NCBI GenBank assembly: GCA_013399115.1
Contig: VXAA01000101.1
Span: 97,644-161,643, forward strand
Source: Anseranas semipalmata
Taxonomy: Eukaryota; Chordata; Aves; Anseriformes; Anseranatidae
Length of the DNA stretch: 64,000 nt
Reading direction: 5' to 3'
The number at the start of each line of letters is the position of its first letter. The first letter of the stretch is position 1. This document shows positions 48,131 through 60,985 of the stretch, in pieces. The translations under genes were made by a program, and so were the position numbers. The notes below the pieces were generated by a model. The model was not told where the DNA came from. It did not search any database and worked only from the letters and a program-made list of their open reading frames with translations.

Positions 48131-51100
48131 TTCAGACAAAATCAGAGAGAAGTGTAAAAATGCCACCTTCACCTAAATGCAAAAGCTGCAAGATTGGCCC
48201 TGGAAGCCCAACTAGGAAATGAATTAGCTTGTATATTCTGTATATTATATATTCTGTAGGACTGCAGAAAAAATCACCAGATTGATGTGTTTCCAAACTC
48301 AGGCACATGCACTGAGTGATGGGTTTGAGAGGGAAACTGGTGCTGAATACGTCTCAAGGAATTTTGATTTAACAACATGTATTATGCAATGTAGATTGCT
48401 TCTCTTTAAATTTTCTTTTAGCTACAATAATTTTAGAATGATTAAAGAAAAACAGGTAAGAAACTTAAGATGTCACGAAAAGGGCAGAGCAAGGGTAGTG
48501 GTTGAAGGCTTAGTGTTTAACATAGCAAGATCTGTTACATGTCTTATATGCTGTCCAACCCAAGTGACTCATTCCAAAGCATCATTTCTGTTTCCTCATT
48601 GTGTGGTGCATGCACAGGGTGAAGAGGAAACACCAATTCTGTTCCCACAAGAAGTCAGTAGGAAAATGCTCACTGATATCCATGGAAGTAAGACTCAGCT
48701 TCACTTACTTGATAGATTGCATTATCTAGAAGGTAAAACTGCCCATTTTGGGAACGTTTATAACCCTGTGCTAATTGCTGCTCTTCTAGCAGCAAGTAGA
48801 AGCAGAAGATGCTACCTGTGTCTCAGATCACAAGCTACCAGAGACATCACAAGGCTGTCTGTCTGGGTCGTTTGTTCACGTGCCCTCCTGTGATTTCAAA
48901 ACTGCTGCAACTGCGCACTCTGTGAAAAAGCCGTAATATGCAAAACAAACATGATGCTGGAGATGCAACATTAAGCAACTGATGATGTTAAGAAATGTAC
49001 TAATACTCATGTTTGAGGCTGTCTGGTCTGGTTCAGTCCTCCTGAGCCTCTTTAATAGATGAATACTGTGTATTAAACAATGAAGTGCTTTACAGTGAAA
49101 GTCTTCATATTGTTGGTGATACCTTCTGTGAAATTACTATTGTCTGAATTATAGTTCCCCTGACTCTCCCTTCTTCATATGTATGCATGTATGTATGCAG
49201 TATGTATATACATTTTGAAAATGAATCTTATATTTCACCTCTCCTGGGAAAATTCTCTTCCCAGAAGACACCTGGTTTTCCTTAACATGGGCTAGTAGCA
49301 GTGAGTTAATGAATTTTTTGCTTCTTTCTGTAAGAACTTTCATCAGAGACACTTCAGTAATAGGATGGTACTGGATGTAAATGGAATATAAATTTTACAT
49401 AGTTGAAATGCCTCCTTTGATGGAATAGGGCAGAATTACAAATGTCAGATATTCCAAACTGTTTTGAGACTGCTGGATTCATTTGAAATACTACAGCCTG
49501 GGGGGGATTGATCTTGTTTACCTACTGAGAAGTTCCTTCCACAGTTGTTTGTCTGTGCAGAAATTTGCCCATGCAGAACGGTATGCACTGGGGAGGCAGA
49601 GTCATTTTAGAGCTTTTGACTGATTTCTTTAGAGTATCTGGGTTCTCAAAAAGAAGAAGAAGAAAAAAAATGTTGCACTGATCCTTCTTAAGCTTTAGAA
49701 AAGAAGCCCAGGATTCATCTAAGCCTTTAAGATATTTCAATGCTCCAGTCTTCGTGCAGCATCTCAGTGCAATGTTGTATCACCCTAAAGATAAAGATAT
49801 TTTTCATTCCTATATGGTAGAGTTAGCCAAGGGACTGGCATAAGAGGTAGCATCTGCACTGGCACGCTGTGGTGCTGTGTATGGTTACTGTTTTTCTTGG
49901 TTTGTTATTTCCCATCCTCTGATGAAAGCCCATCAAAATGGGGCTGCTGCACATGGTCTTAATTGAAAAAGCTCTGCTCTCTCTCTTCTACCCTCACCTA
50001 CACACCCTGCTGGGGACTGTGGGGTGAAAGGGAAGAGAATACAAGTTTCCCTGTGACAGCATTGTTTATAATGATTTATTATTTCTATTAATGTAGTCCT
50101 TAGAGGCCACATTTAAAGATCAGGGCTTAACTGTGCTAGGTGCATTGCAAACACACAATAGAAAAAGGCAGGTGTCATCCTGAAAATGCTTGCAAATAAA
50201 AATCCTTTGCTGGCAGCATGTGAAACAGGTGTGTGAGGTGGATACAGGGGAGAATAAATGCAAGATGAAACATGGGAGCAAGTTTGCTGTACAGTATATA
50301 TATGCATAAATTTAAGGATGCCAAACCAGAGGTGCACCATCTGTGGTGTGCGAGGGAGGGACCAGCTCTCTCCACCAGCTCCTGCGCTTATGCCCTTACA
50401 ACTCTGCCTTGCCTTTCCACTACACGCATACCTGTTGCCACAGCCTCCAGGCTACCCTTCTTCCCTGGCTGGCAACATTACAGCAGCTTGCCATGTCCCT
50501 GCAGCCAGCCTCTGGGCTCCAGCTGTGGCAGGAGCCAGGAAATGCAAGAACAGATAAAGGAAGGAAGAGTTAGGGAAGAGCAAAGGGTTTTTTGTTTGTT
50601 GGTTTGTTTTTTCAAGTCTTTCTCCTGTCTTTTCCTTCTGAAAATGCTGGAGCATGAGTTATGTTTAAGGGTAGCATGGATATAGCCGTTGCCTTCTGCA
50701 ACACATGCTGAAAAGCAGACTTGTTGGAATTACAGTTTTGCTTATTGCTCCCATGAAGCAGCAGCCTGGTGAACCCAGTGATAAATCACAGTCCAAAGCC
50801 CACAGCAACGATGAGGTGAAGTACAGAAAAAAACTGGAAAAGAGAAAGTGAAGACAATGGAGGAGAGGCATTGATTCAATTTTGATAGCTGCTAAACAAA
50901 GTGGGCTGACAAAAACCATTAATGCCCCTTTCAGCCGCCTCAGCAGGAGGTCAGCTGCCAAACAAGAGAGGAAATGGCTGGGGTGAGTAATATGCTGGCT
51001 GTAAGACTGGTGACTTATGATGCTTGATGGAGCCAGTGTTGCTTGCTCCTGGATGTCCTGGTGTATCAGAGAAAGGCCAGGGAATTTGCTCTCTGCTGGG

Positions 51101-54100
51101 GCATCCTGAAAGCAAGACAATGCATGAGTGGTGTTTGCAGTGAGCTGGCAGCAGCTGTTTGTGGGAAGTGCTAGAGCTCAGCCACTGCCCCAGGAGGCAT
51201 GCTGGGACCACCTGAAAATGCTCTATTCTTTCTTTTAAGACCATATCGAAGCTCATTCTTAATGAAAATAGTTTCCATATTGGCCATGATTAGAGACACC
51301 ATTTTTGTTACTGTTAATCTATAAAAATGTTTGCCACATCAATAAGATATTGCTTGGACATCACAGGCCATTCTGCAGAAATTCATTGTTTCAATAACAG
51401 AGGAAGGAAGAACAGCCTCATATCGAATATTTTATTATTGATACGGCTAGCCAAGATTACTAAAACAGGATGCAGGCTACAGTGCACTTTCTTCTGTTTT
51501 AATATTTCTGTAGCTGCCAACTTGGAAAACACAACTAAATCTTACAGTAATCAACTGACATGAAGTTTAGTCACAATACAGGACAATAGCTTAGCTAATG
51601 GTTAAGTGGTTCTCAATTGATGGGCTAAAGAAAATTTGAAAGAATGGTTTTCCTAATCATTTTAACGTCTCGCTTCTTCACTGGATGTTTTCACATAATG
51701 TACCATTGAAAACTGTTGGTAGTCTGTTCTGTGAGTGACAGAGTATCTTAAAATACTGTGGATTTTGACAGCAAGTCAGAGATAGCTTGTTTACTCAAAT
51801 GGTGGCCAGTGGATCAGAGACCAGTTTCTGTAGCTCTAATGGAATCTTTGTCACTAAAGCTCTGCTTTACTTTTGAATGCCCATTTTTTTCATGTTTCAT
51901 GTGAAAAAGGTAACCTACTTAAGGTTACCTACACACATGTTCTTTGACTGCAGATGTTCCAAGGTAGAAGTCTGTAAATTACTAATAAAGGCAAATCAAG
52001 TGAAATTGCTGAGTATTTCCCTAATATATAATCAAATAACCCAACTAATGGCTTGACCTGACTAGTGTGTCTTTCCTTGTCAGGAGAGGTAACTTGGGGG
52101 TTTTCGGGTGCTCCCCACCCCTCTACTGCTTGCTCTTACCCCCTTCACCAGATTACTCTTCTCTGGCCCATACCCACACAAGTATTTGTGGGACAGTGCT
52201 GGAACCTTACTGGCATGATCTGAGTTGAGAAAGAAAGCTTTATAGGAGAATAAGAGTTATTTTTTTAACCTAGATCTCTTTGTAATAAAACCTTAAAATT
52301 TATTATCATCATAACTGGGCAAACAGTGAGCTGTTTTCCCCACCCCTAAGTGATGGAGACAATACTGTCTTAAGCTAAAAATACCACTGGTGACTTCTCC
52401 TAATCTCCCTCCTTTTAGTAGCTACATTTAATCTAGCACATGCTCCTTTATTGTCTTTTCAGTTTCCATCGCCTTCCTTAAGTATCTGATAAGCAAGCAG
52501 CTTCTGCATGTGTACAGCAGTGCAGGCTTCCAAGATTTTTATTTCCATTACTTGCATCAGGACAACACTAATGAGGTATGAAATCATGCTGGCCATGAGA
52601 CATTTTCTAAGCAAATTCTCCTCCAAAACAAGCAGGCATCTGGGCTTGATGGAGCAGAGAAAGTTGCGTAGTGCAAGGAGGGCCTTGGAGAGCCATATGT
52701 CTGAAGGCTGGTGGTGACATTTCTACTTTTTTTCCTTATATGGTCTGCTTCTACAGTTTGTTTGTTTTCTTAATTACTCTGTTGCTGAATTTCTGTTGAC
52801 TGTAATGTATGTAAAACAATGCTTATGATACAAGGAAAAGCAAGGTCTCAACTGGCTTTCTGTGCATATAGATATGTGGAATACTGTGAGCAACAGACTA
52901 TAAGTTTAAGGAACCCACTGCTTGCTGAACTAAATCCTAAACCAGTTGTAACTTAAGTTCACTATGCTTTAATATTTCATAGGAGCAGATTTGTTGTGTA
53001 GTGGTGTTGCGCCTAAGGCACTTGCACAAGACGAGGGCTTACTTGCTGGATTGCTGCATGTACTATAGACATTCCAGTAGAAAGGAGCTTGCTTTGTCTG
53101 AGCAAACACAAAGTCTGGGGAGAAGGAAGTGTTTTTGCCTTGTTTCGCAGAAGGGACAGACTGAAAAATAAACAGACTTGCCTGTAATCTCCCAGCATCT
53201 TCACAGATGTGCTGGAAATTGAATCTCCTGAGTCCTGGTACATCACTGTCATCACAAATTCTGAACTAATCAATAACATGTTTATTTGCCATCCCATAAT
53301 TGCAGCAGTATTTTGTTGTTAAATACCCTGCAGTGTCATTAAAAACTAGGTTATTTAAGAATTGTAACCAACACAGGCACTTGAGGCATTTCTAAAGGAA
53401 ATAGTGTGTGAGCCATTCAATATAACCAACAATAAAGCAAAATACTTGATTAGCCAGCAACGCAAAACCTGAAATCCTTCCTGAAGTAATCTGGAGAAAG
53501 CTTGGAAGTGTCAAACCAGCACAGCATGTCCTCTTTACTACTCTGCATAGCACTGTGAAGTGGACTCAGAATGAAACACAAGATTAGAAAAAGAAAAAAT
53601 AGACCTAGGCGACCTTGATCTGGGGCCAAGAGCAAAAGTATACCCCTGTAGCTTCTGACACCCTAAGAAGGAGTGCTATGGCACCGAAAAAGAAATCCAA
53701 AGTGGCAAATTGCAGCCTTTAAATTCTAGAATGAGCATTAAGGAAGATTGGAACATGGCTGAGCAGCCTGGTGGTCCACTGAGGTGACCACCTGCAGCAG
53801 TATTTTCAAATGAAAACTCTGAAGAAAGCCACAGGGTCACTAACAAAGGTGCTGAAAACTCATTTTCCACCTACACTTTATTATAAGCGGTTGTAAACTG
53901 TGACTTCTTGTCCCAGAGTCAGAACATTTCAAGGAGGTGATTATGTGGCTTGAAATGATGTTTTAAGACACTTTAACCAAAAACAAACCCGAGATTCCAT
54001 CCTGTTGGACACCGGCTCAAGCTGCTCCGGTGCAAGGAAGCGTGTTGTACTTTCTGAGGAGGAAAACATGGGATTGCACAAATACTGCTCCAGCCCATAA

Positions 54101-56100
54101 ACATATACTTATCTACCCATATCCTTAGAAACAAATTGGAGCAAAGACAGAAGTGTAACATCACAACAGAGCCTTGCACTCTGGAGTGCATGGCTTTATC
54201 AGCTTTATCTCTCAGCCACAGCTCAGGGGATCAGCCAGAGCTGGAGCTGCTGCCTGGCCTTGCAGCAAAACCACTGCTGAGGGCACCCAAGTGGTCCTAT
54301 CACACATGGCCAAGATCCCAGCTGCTCAAGACACACCTCTGCTAAAGGTTCAAAGTGACTTTAAAACAGAGAGGTGATGTTCCTGTAGGACACAGGAGAG
54401 GCACGTTGACACTGCTAGGTAGGAGCTGTGCTGCAACAGCCTTGATCAGGTGGGAAGGGAATAATACCCCTGCTACGTGGCTGCAGCCCAGATGCTGTTG
54501 CAGAAAGGACAGTGGGGCCTTCACATGATGTTCCTTGTGACTGAAGGCATCATGAAAGAGAGGGTCAGACGGTCCTGCTTCCTCCTCCCCACTGCAGATG
54601 GTGTCCAGGGGAGTCCACGTCCTTGCAGAAAGGCAGTGGGAGCAGAGTCTTCAAGCCCACTGGCAGGTGGCTTTTCCTGCCTGTCCCTGAAGGATGCTAC
54701 CATGCGCTGCTCCTTGCCAGGAGCAGACTGTAAGGTTGTAGTCCAGTGCTGAGAAATGAACTGCATGGGTGGGATTTGTTTTCAGTCAGATCAGGCTGAT
54801 CAGTAATCCCTGAAGATTAATAAAATCAGATGCTAACCAAGTACTTTCTCTACCTCTGGAAATAAAATTATGCTTGAGATGATCCAGAAGATGCACCTGC
54901 TATTCGGGCATAAGCCTGAGGAGCCACACAAAGAGCACAGAAGAACAAACTACAGCAACCAGGAATCAAATTGCTTATCCATGGCTAGTAAGATGAATGA
55001 CCCTATCACAAGAGACACTTTGCTTTCTTGAACATGGAGTAACTCAAGGACACCAAGGCAGAAGTGGTGTCCCAGTACATTTTTTGGCAGGTGGGACAGG
55101 CTGTGACCCTGCAAACCTCAGCATGTTCACACAAAGTGAACCAATGTGTCGCATTCCAGTGCAGACAAAATAAAAATCAGTTGTCCTAGAGTAAAAGGGC
55201 AACCCCAACTATCAGTACCAGTGTAGTGGGGTTTTATGACCTACAGAGAACCAAGGAAATGTCCATCTCCCCTGTAATCTTTACATGGGAAAAATCAGAT
55301 TAAAACACTACTCCTGGATTAAGATCCAAAGAACTGAAGCTAACAAGCAGTTCTAATGAAGATGGATAAGATTTATCCAACAAAGGAAATGTCTATAGAT
55401 AGTTTTACAAATCCCAGCTGTTAAAAAAAAATATGAATTGAGCTGACATATGGATAATGCAGCATTGTTTCTGCTTTCTGGACAGGAACAGTGCTTTAAT
55501 TGGGTTTTCAGTATATGTACTTGCTGTTAGAATTGGGTTTGGATAAACCCACAGGGAAGTTTGCTTTTAATGTATTGTTTTAGCAATGTTCTTGTTCTCT
55601 AGCATCCTAGTAAGATCGATATTTAAAGGCTGTGAAAGCACTGAAGTAATTTTATTTACAATTTTGAATGAACATTTTGGGGGATGGTTCTTCTTTTTCA
55701 GTTGCCCTTTTTCCCATTTGGTTATCAGTTATGTTGGAGATAAGAAGACAAATCCTGTTCATCTGCTATTGATTTTGGACTAAGTGAGCAATCGGCTTGC
55801 CGGTAGCTCTGCTCTTTCACATCCTCAAATAACGTCTGTAAAAGCAGAGATGTAGTAACAGACGTGAAGACCAGATATGGGTACACCACTTCTGCAAAGG
55901 AAGCATTTAATAGAAACGGGAAACATGAAGTGACAGTAGAGAGTAGTGTGTGAGGTGGGAAGGCTACCTGGGTTATTTGCACTGTTAAAAGTTACAGAAC
56001 CAAAAATGTAATTTCGCTATAAACCAACAAGGAAATTCCTCTATATCAAAAACTCGAACAGAGTATATGAAGCAATTAGTGCAAATATACTACAACATTA
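48131..56100. other. Long unique non-coding stretch
   Basis: Eight kilobases with no recognised gene or interspersed repeat. A short TATATTCTG-type repetition lies at about 48231-48258, and (ATGT)n-like sequence at about 49177-49210. A 203-codon plus frame (48282-48893) matches no family I know; it contains a donor-like CAG|GTAAGA at 48453-48461 that would interrupt it. The region 54170-54780 is GC-richer and has overlapping frames on both strands, none convincing. Confidence 0.5.
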
Positions 56101-56520
56101 CAGAGCATGAGCATATTTTTTTTTAATTTTACAACAATAGAATAGGCCAAATACCATTATATATTACATTAATGAGATAGATTGCTACTTTTAATGGAGC
56201 CTCTGTGCTCTGCACTGCACTGTATGCAGATTTGCTAGTTAATAAGCCCGAACAGTGTTTCTGTTCATGGAAAATGAATCTGAAACGTTTGTCAGATTAT
56301 CTGTTTGGCATGCCTGACTGGTGTCTGGAGTGGCACTTTGCTAATGTGCTATTACTCAGTGTCATTAACCCGCAGAAGTGATTGAAAGGTGAATTTATAT
56401 TTGCATCTTGCTGTTCAGAGCAGGCGGTGCTGTGGATTAATACGGTGCCCTGTGAAATGGTGCTGCACGGGATAAAATGAACCGTGCAGCTCAGAAAGCA
56501 TGTCTCCCTATGTCTTTGTA
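56101..56520. promoter_or_regulatory. Candidate conserved non-coding element with octamer and hairpin
   Basis: The stretch is repeat-free with varied composition. It includes a perfect octamer ATTTGCAT at 56399-56406, the classical POU/Oct binding word, and about 55 bases later a perfect 9-bp inverted repeat, GCTGCACGG at 56462-56470 and CCGTGCAGC at 56482-56490, with an 11-base loop. No open frame with coding character covers it. Regulatory function is inferred from texture and motifs only. Confidence 0.3.
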
Positions 56521-57336
56521 GCTTTTCTCCTTAGAGGAGCATTCTGTTGTGGTAAAATGCAGTCTCCAAGTTGCTTGTGGGAATGTTTGTTTGTTAGCTG
56601 TCTGTTCAACGTCATTAGAAATCCAAAGTTTTTCTAATTCCTGTGAAAAGCTTTACTCAGCAGCATTAAAACCACATCAAATATTTTGGCAGCTGCATTA
56701 TGTATACATAGCTTTGAAATATTACATAAAGAAAAGGGGAAGATTTGTCTGAGAAATACAGAGCCAATGTTTTTTTCTTATCGATTAAGAAAGTGTATCT
56801 GTTCGCATGCAAGTAGATTACTTATGTCCTACAACATATTTCCTCCTCCACTGAAAGTGAATGAGTCTTATTTTCTTTCCATAAGTGGAACCATCACCAT
56901 TAGTTTGTTTGGGGTGAAATAACCAGCTGGAGACTGCTTAATGTTTTGGATCTTGGCATGTTTTTAAAACCAATATTCCTTGAAGACAGTTTTTAAGAGA
57001 GGTTTACCAAGTAAAATCTGTAGTTCACAGCCTTTTAATTAGATGGAATTTGGAACTGAAGTGGGGTTTGCTATGTCCTGTTCAGGCTTGCAAGGTGATA
57101 CAAACCCACAAAGCAGTTTCTTGCGCACTGAAAGTGTAGAAAGTGAAGCAGGAGGAGCAGGGAGAGATAAGGAGGCTGTGGTTATTTTGCATCTCTCCCA
57201 ATTTGTTTTCATTCCACTTGGTTTTATATCAAAGTTTGAGGCTTGAAATAATTAGCCTTAGGGTTTTCTTAAATTATTTTTTTCAGTCATTTTGAAATGT
57301 CTAAATATTTGTCTCTGTAAAAAATGGCAAAAAACA
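56521..57336. other. Unique non-coding sequence
   Basis: I see no gene, interspersed repeat or notable motif here. Open frames are under 80 codons. Confidence 0.55.
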
Positions 57337-57366
57337 AGCAAACAAACAAACAAACGAAAACAAAAC
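57337..57366 (+). repeat. (CAAA)n simple repeat
   Basis: About 30 bases of CAAA units, similar to the A-rich tracts at 23066, 31297 and 39971. No retroelement is attached. Confidence 0.85.
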
Positions 57367-57603
57367 CTTAGCTCTTTCGCAGCATGCTTCACAAAAGCCA
57401 GAGGAGTGTGACAGACCATGATAATCTCCCTTTGACATACCCCAGAACTGGAAATGTTTTCAAACACCCAGTGAAAAGGGATTTTAATCCTACATCAGCA
57501 GCTCAGGGCTCCTACTCCTTCTGCAGCCAAGCTGCCCGCATAACCGCACGGTAAGAGTCTATGCCCAAACCTAACTGAGAAAAGAAGGTGCAAGTGAAGA
57601 CTG

Positions 57604-57805
57604 CGACATTAACAAGTCATTGCAAAAGCGGCTGCAGAGCTGTCGTGAGAGGTGTCACGGTTGTAAACGACTTCTGAAAATCACAGTGACAGGCTGGCAC
57701 GTCCTGGGTCAGGGTGTGGAGCCGGGCGTCTCCGCGCTGTGCTGCGCCCTGCTCTGCGACGCTGCGGGTCCCACGGCTCGGCAGGAAGGGGCCCCTTCTC
57801 ACCGA
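57604..57805. promoter_or_regulatory. CpG-rich patch
   Basis: About seventeen CpG dinucleotides occur in 200 bases, ten of them within 57720-57782. It lies beside repeat-free, AT-core-rich sequence at 57890-58030. Frames of about 61 to 65 codons are open on both strands here because GC-rich sequence lacks stops; neither is recognisable. The patch may be a regulatory element or a small orphan CpG island. Confidence 0.4.
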
Positions 57806-60800
57806 TCATCCCTGTAGGCAGGGCTAGTGCTGGCTCTGTTTAGATAGTTTAGCCCTGTTTCAGGGACTCAAAAATAATAGACTCGCTGTTCTTCTCAATT
57901 AGCGCTCTATTTTGTTTAATCAGGTAGAGATCAGTTTTCTGTCGTCATTCCTAATAATAATAATCAATGCGCTGATGAGCCCAATTGTTACAGTAATTAG
58001 ACCTCAAACCCAGGAGCAGTAACCCCTAAGTTTTATTGTTCAAAAAAGGGTAAATGCAGAGCAACCTTGAATGTCTTTCCATTCGTTGATTAGCTGTGTA
58101 GCCTAAGTACTGGGATTCTTGTGTGTGTTATTTTTACTGTTATTGGATGCTAAAACAAAGAAAAGAAATCCCAAGGAGTTCATCTACATTGACATGATAG
58201 ATTACAAGTGCTTCTCCAGGGCATTTGTTCATCACATATAGATAAATTCAATCTCCCTCTCCTTTTTCTGTAATGGAAAGATTGCTACAATGTGGGAGTT
58301 AATTAGCAGAGCTGTTTATGAAAAGAGGGTTTTCTTAATAGGCATGGATAGATGGATGGATGGATTGATGGATGAACAGATAGATGCTTGGATGATTTTA
58401 AGTTTAAAAATAATCCAAGTATATGGTATACATGGGACTGCAAAATTTGGAGTTAGCCTATATTTATAAAAATTAAATTACTACTTACAGTCAGCCCTGG
58501 AGAAGCATTTTACAACAGAGAAATTTTGTATTTCTGTGTGTGCATGTGTTTGTGTTAAGTGAAAAGCACCGTTTGGAAATTGCGTAATTCCACTCACTAA
58601 GTAGCAGAAAGCAATATGGTCAGCGCAGAACAATAAGGAAAAATAGTTATGCAGTTTAAGAAATCCTTAAGGAGAGGATAGTCTGTTGGTTAAATTGTTA
58701 TGTTGATGATGTAAATATGCACAGTAATAGTGTTTGTAAAGAGAAGGCAACACTATTAATTTTGTTTTGTTTTTAAAAGACAAAACTTGGTTATATTTCA
58801 GGTGTATTTCTTTATTATATTCTACATCACTCAATTTGGAAAAATGTTAAAAGCTTCAACTAATGCATTTAGTTTTCTGCATTTCACTCTAGGAGGGTTA
58901 AGGCAGTGACCTTCTCCTATTTCCACTTTAATGGCTAATACTGACATAAATCTGAACAAGTTCAGGCCCTTTCTGTTTCTGATTGGTTTCCATTCCTGCT
59001 TCTCACTCACTAAGAAAACATTGTTGTGGACCTGCACAGCACTCTTCTACTTGGATTTCTATTCCTCTGTTCTGATGTTTATTTCCTTTCATTCGTTTTT
59101 TAAATAAAACCATTGTTCCAATTTAATAAAAAAAAAAAAAAAAATCAGTAGCTCTTGAAGTTAAAGAGGGAGCTCATAAAATAATATATTCCCATTTTAA
59201 TTTCATTTAAGTAAATACATAGTTTTAAGATATGGTTGAAACCTTTTCATTAGAATATATACATATATATCTAGGTTTAACTTAATAATTTTTCTTTGAC
59301 TTAGAATAATTTTTCATGACAAATGTAAATGCTAAAAAAATATACAGAAGTCTGAAAAGCACTAAAATTATTTGTAAAGTCCATTAGCAGGGTGTATATA
59401 TATAGCATTCCTTTGAGTTTAAGAGGGAAAAAGCACAAGGTTCAAAGTCAAAATTCAACCAAAATTCATTGCTAATGAGCCTGTATACAGTGGCATGTGT
59501 AAACATGTCAAACAAAACACATTTAAGGATTGCACAGAAGTACTTTAATTTGCCATGGAAAGAAATGTATTTCATAGTTGCCTCATTACGTGTTGATCTG
59601 GAAGCGGCTGTCTTTCAGAACATGAGACCACTATCTCCCTGAGCTTCACAATTATTTCATTCTGTGATTTAATGAAGAAAACATGTGACTGTGTTTAAGT
59701 TAAACCCTCAGGAAGGATCTTCAAGAGGAATGAGACATTTGTCCACAATAAGAACTCATTTGTGCCATTCGTTCCTCCATTGTCACACACTTGGTCTTGG
59801 AATTTCAGAATTCTTCTTGCCCTGGGCTGAGGCACATCCTCACCCAGAAGCACCATCCCTCGCCAGAGCATGTCTTCCTTCCAAATGAACATCATCTCAT
59901 GTCTTCCTGCCCTGCTCTTCCTTCTAGCAGCTAAGTCTTTCTTCAGGGAGGCTTAGAGATGTCCAGTTGCTAATGGTCTCTTCTAGCCAAAGTGTCTCCT
60001 CTAGGTTTCTGATGAAGTTTTGCATTCCCTAAAGCTGCCTGCAAGAGCATTACTTGGTCACAACGTTGTGGTATGGCTATATACTAACCATTAACCAAAT
60101 CCTCCATGAGTTTTCTAGATACAGTAGTCATAGAGAAAGTGAGAGTCCTTCCACTGGGATCTCACCACAGAGAGGCATTATTCAGGTTCATTGTGAGTGC
60201 TCCTATAGGCCATGTTTTCAAACATTATCAGTTGAGATCCTTCTCACTAACGAAAGGGAAGGTCATGAACAGTTTTCAAGGCAATAAACTGGTACACTTA
60301 GGGTAAATGCCTCGCCATCGCTTGGAAAATGAAAATGCATTTAATTTCACATCTGGAAGGACCAGCCCTTGGGAGGTGGGGACTCATTCCTTTGTCCACA
60401 CAAGAAACCACCCATTGCTCTTTCTCTTGAGTGCTCTGGGGGCTCCGCATTTGTTAGATTTAAATTTTTTATTGTTTTGTTAGCTTAACCTGCAGTTGAC
60501 CCATGCAGATTTCATTCAGAGTGATGCCACTTAGTAGTAATGCATTTTCTGACACCCTGTAGAAATGACGCTGCCGGTGTCGCGGTCTTGGCCGTCAGCG
60601 CGGGTGGAGAATCTGGTGAGCTCATCCCCTGCTGTGGAGCCTTGTACAAGATTTCTTGTTTATTATTTAGCACCTTGCTTATGGCATTGTGGTTGAACTC
60701 TGGAACTTTTCAAGTCCACTTCCCCAGAGTTTGAGGGCAGTTATTAACCCCTGCAATACCAAAAATTTCCAAGATGCAGAAAACCTATAGATGCATGTGT

Positions 60801-60985
60801 GCATGGTGGTGTGTATGGGGCATTTGCTTACTGCTTGACACCTCTAAATGAAGGCATCTCCCATCTTCTGCCACTACCTCAAAGACACCAGTGTGTGGGG
60901 GCACCCGCAAAGACTTCAAAGACACCCTGTGTGGAGCCAGACCCCAGAGGTTGGGCTGTCACCACCCCACACATGCCTAGCAAAG
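57806..60985. other. Unique non-coding sequence with short simple repeats
   Basis: No gene is recognised. The stretch contains a (GATG)n-like tract at about 58342-58396, and AATAAA at 59103-59108 followed about 20 bases later by A17 at 59128-59144, plus AT dinucleotide tracts near 59255 and 59395. A few CpGs cluster near 60568-60605. None of the frames up to 86 codons has a recognisable product. Confidence 0.5.
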
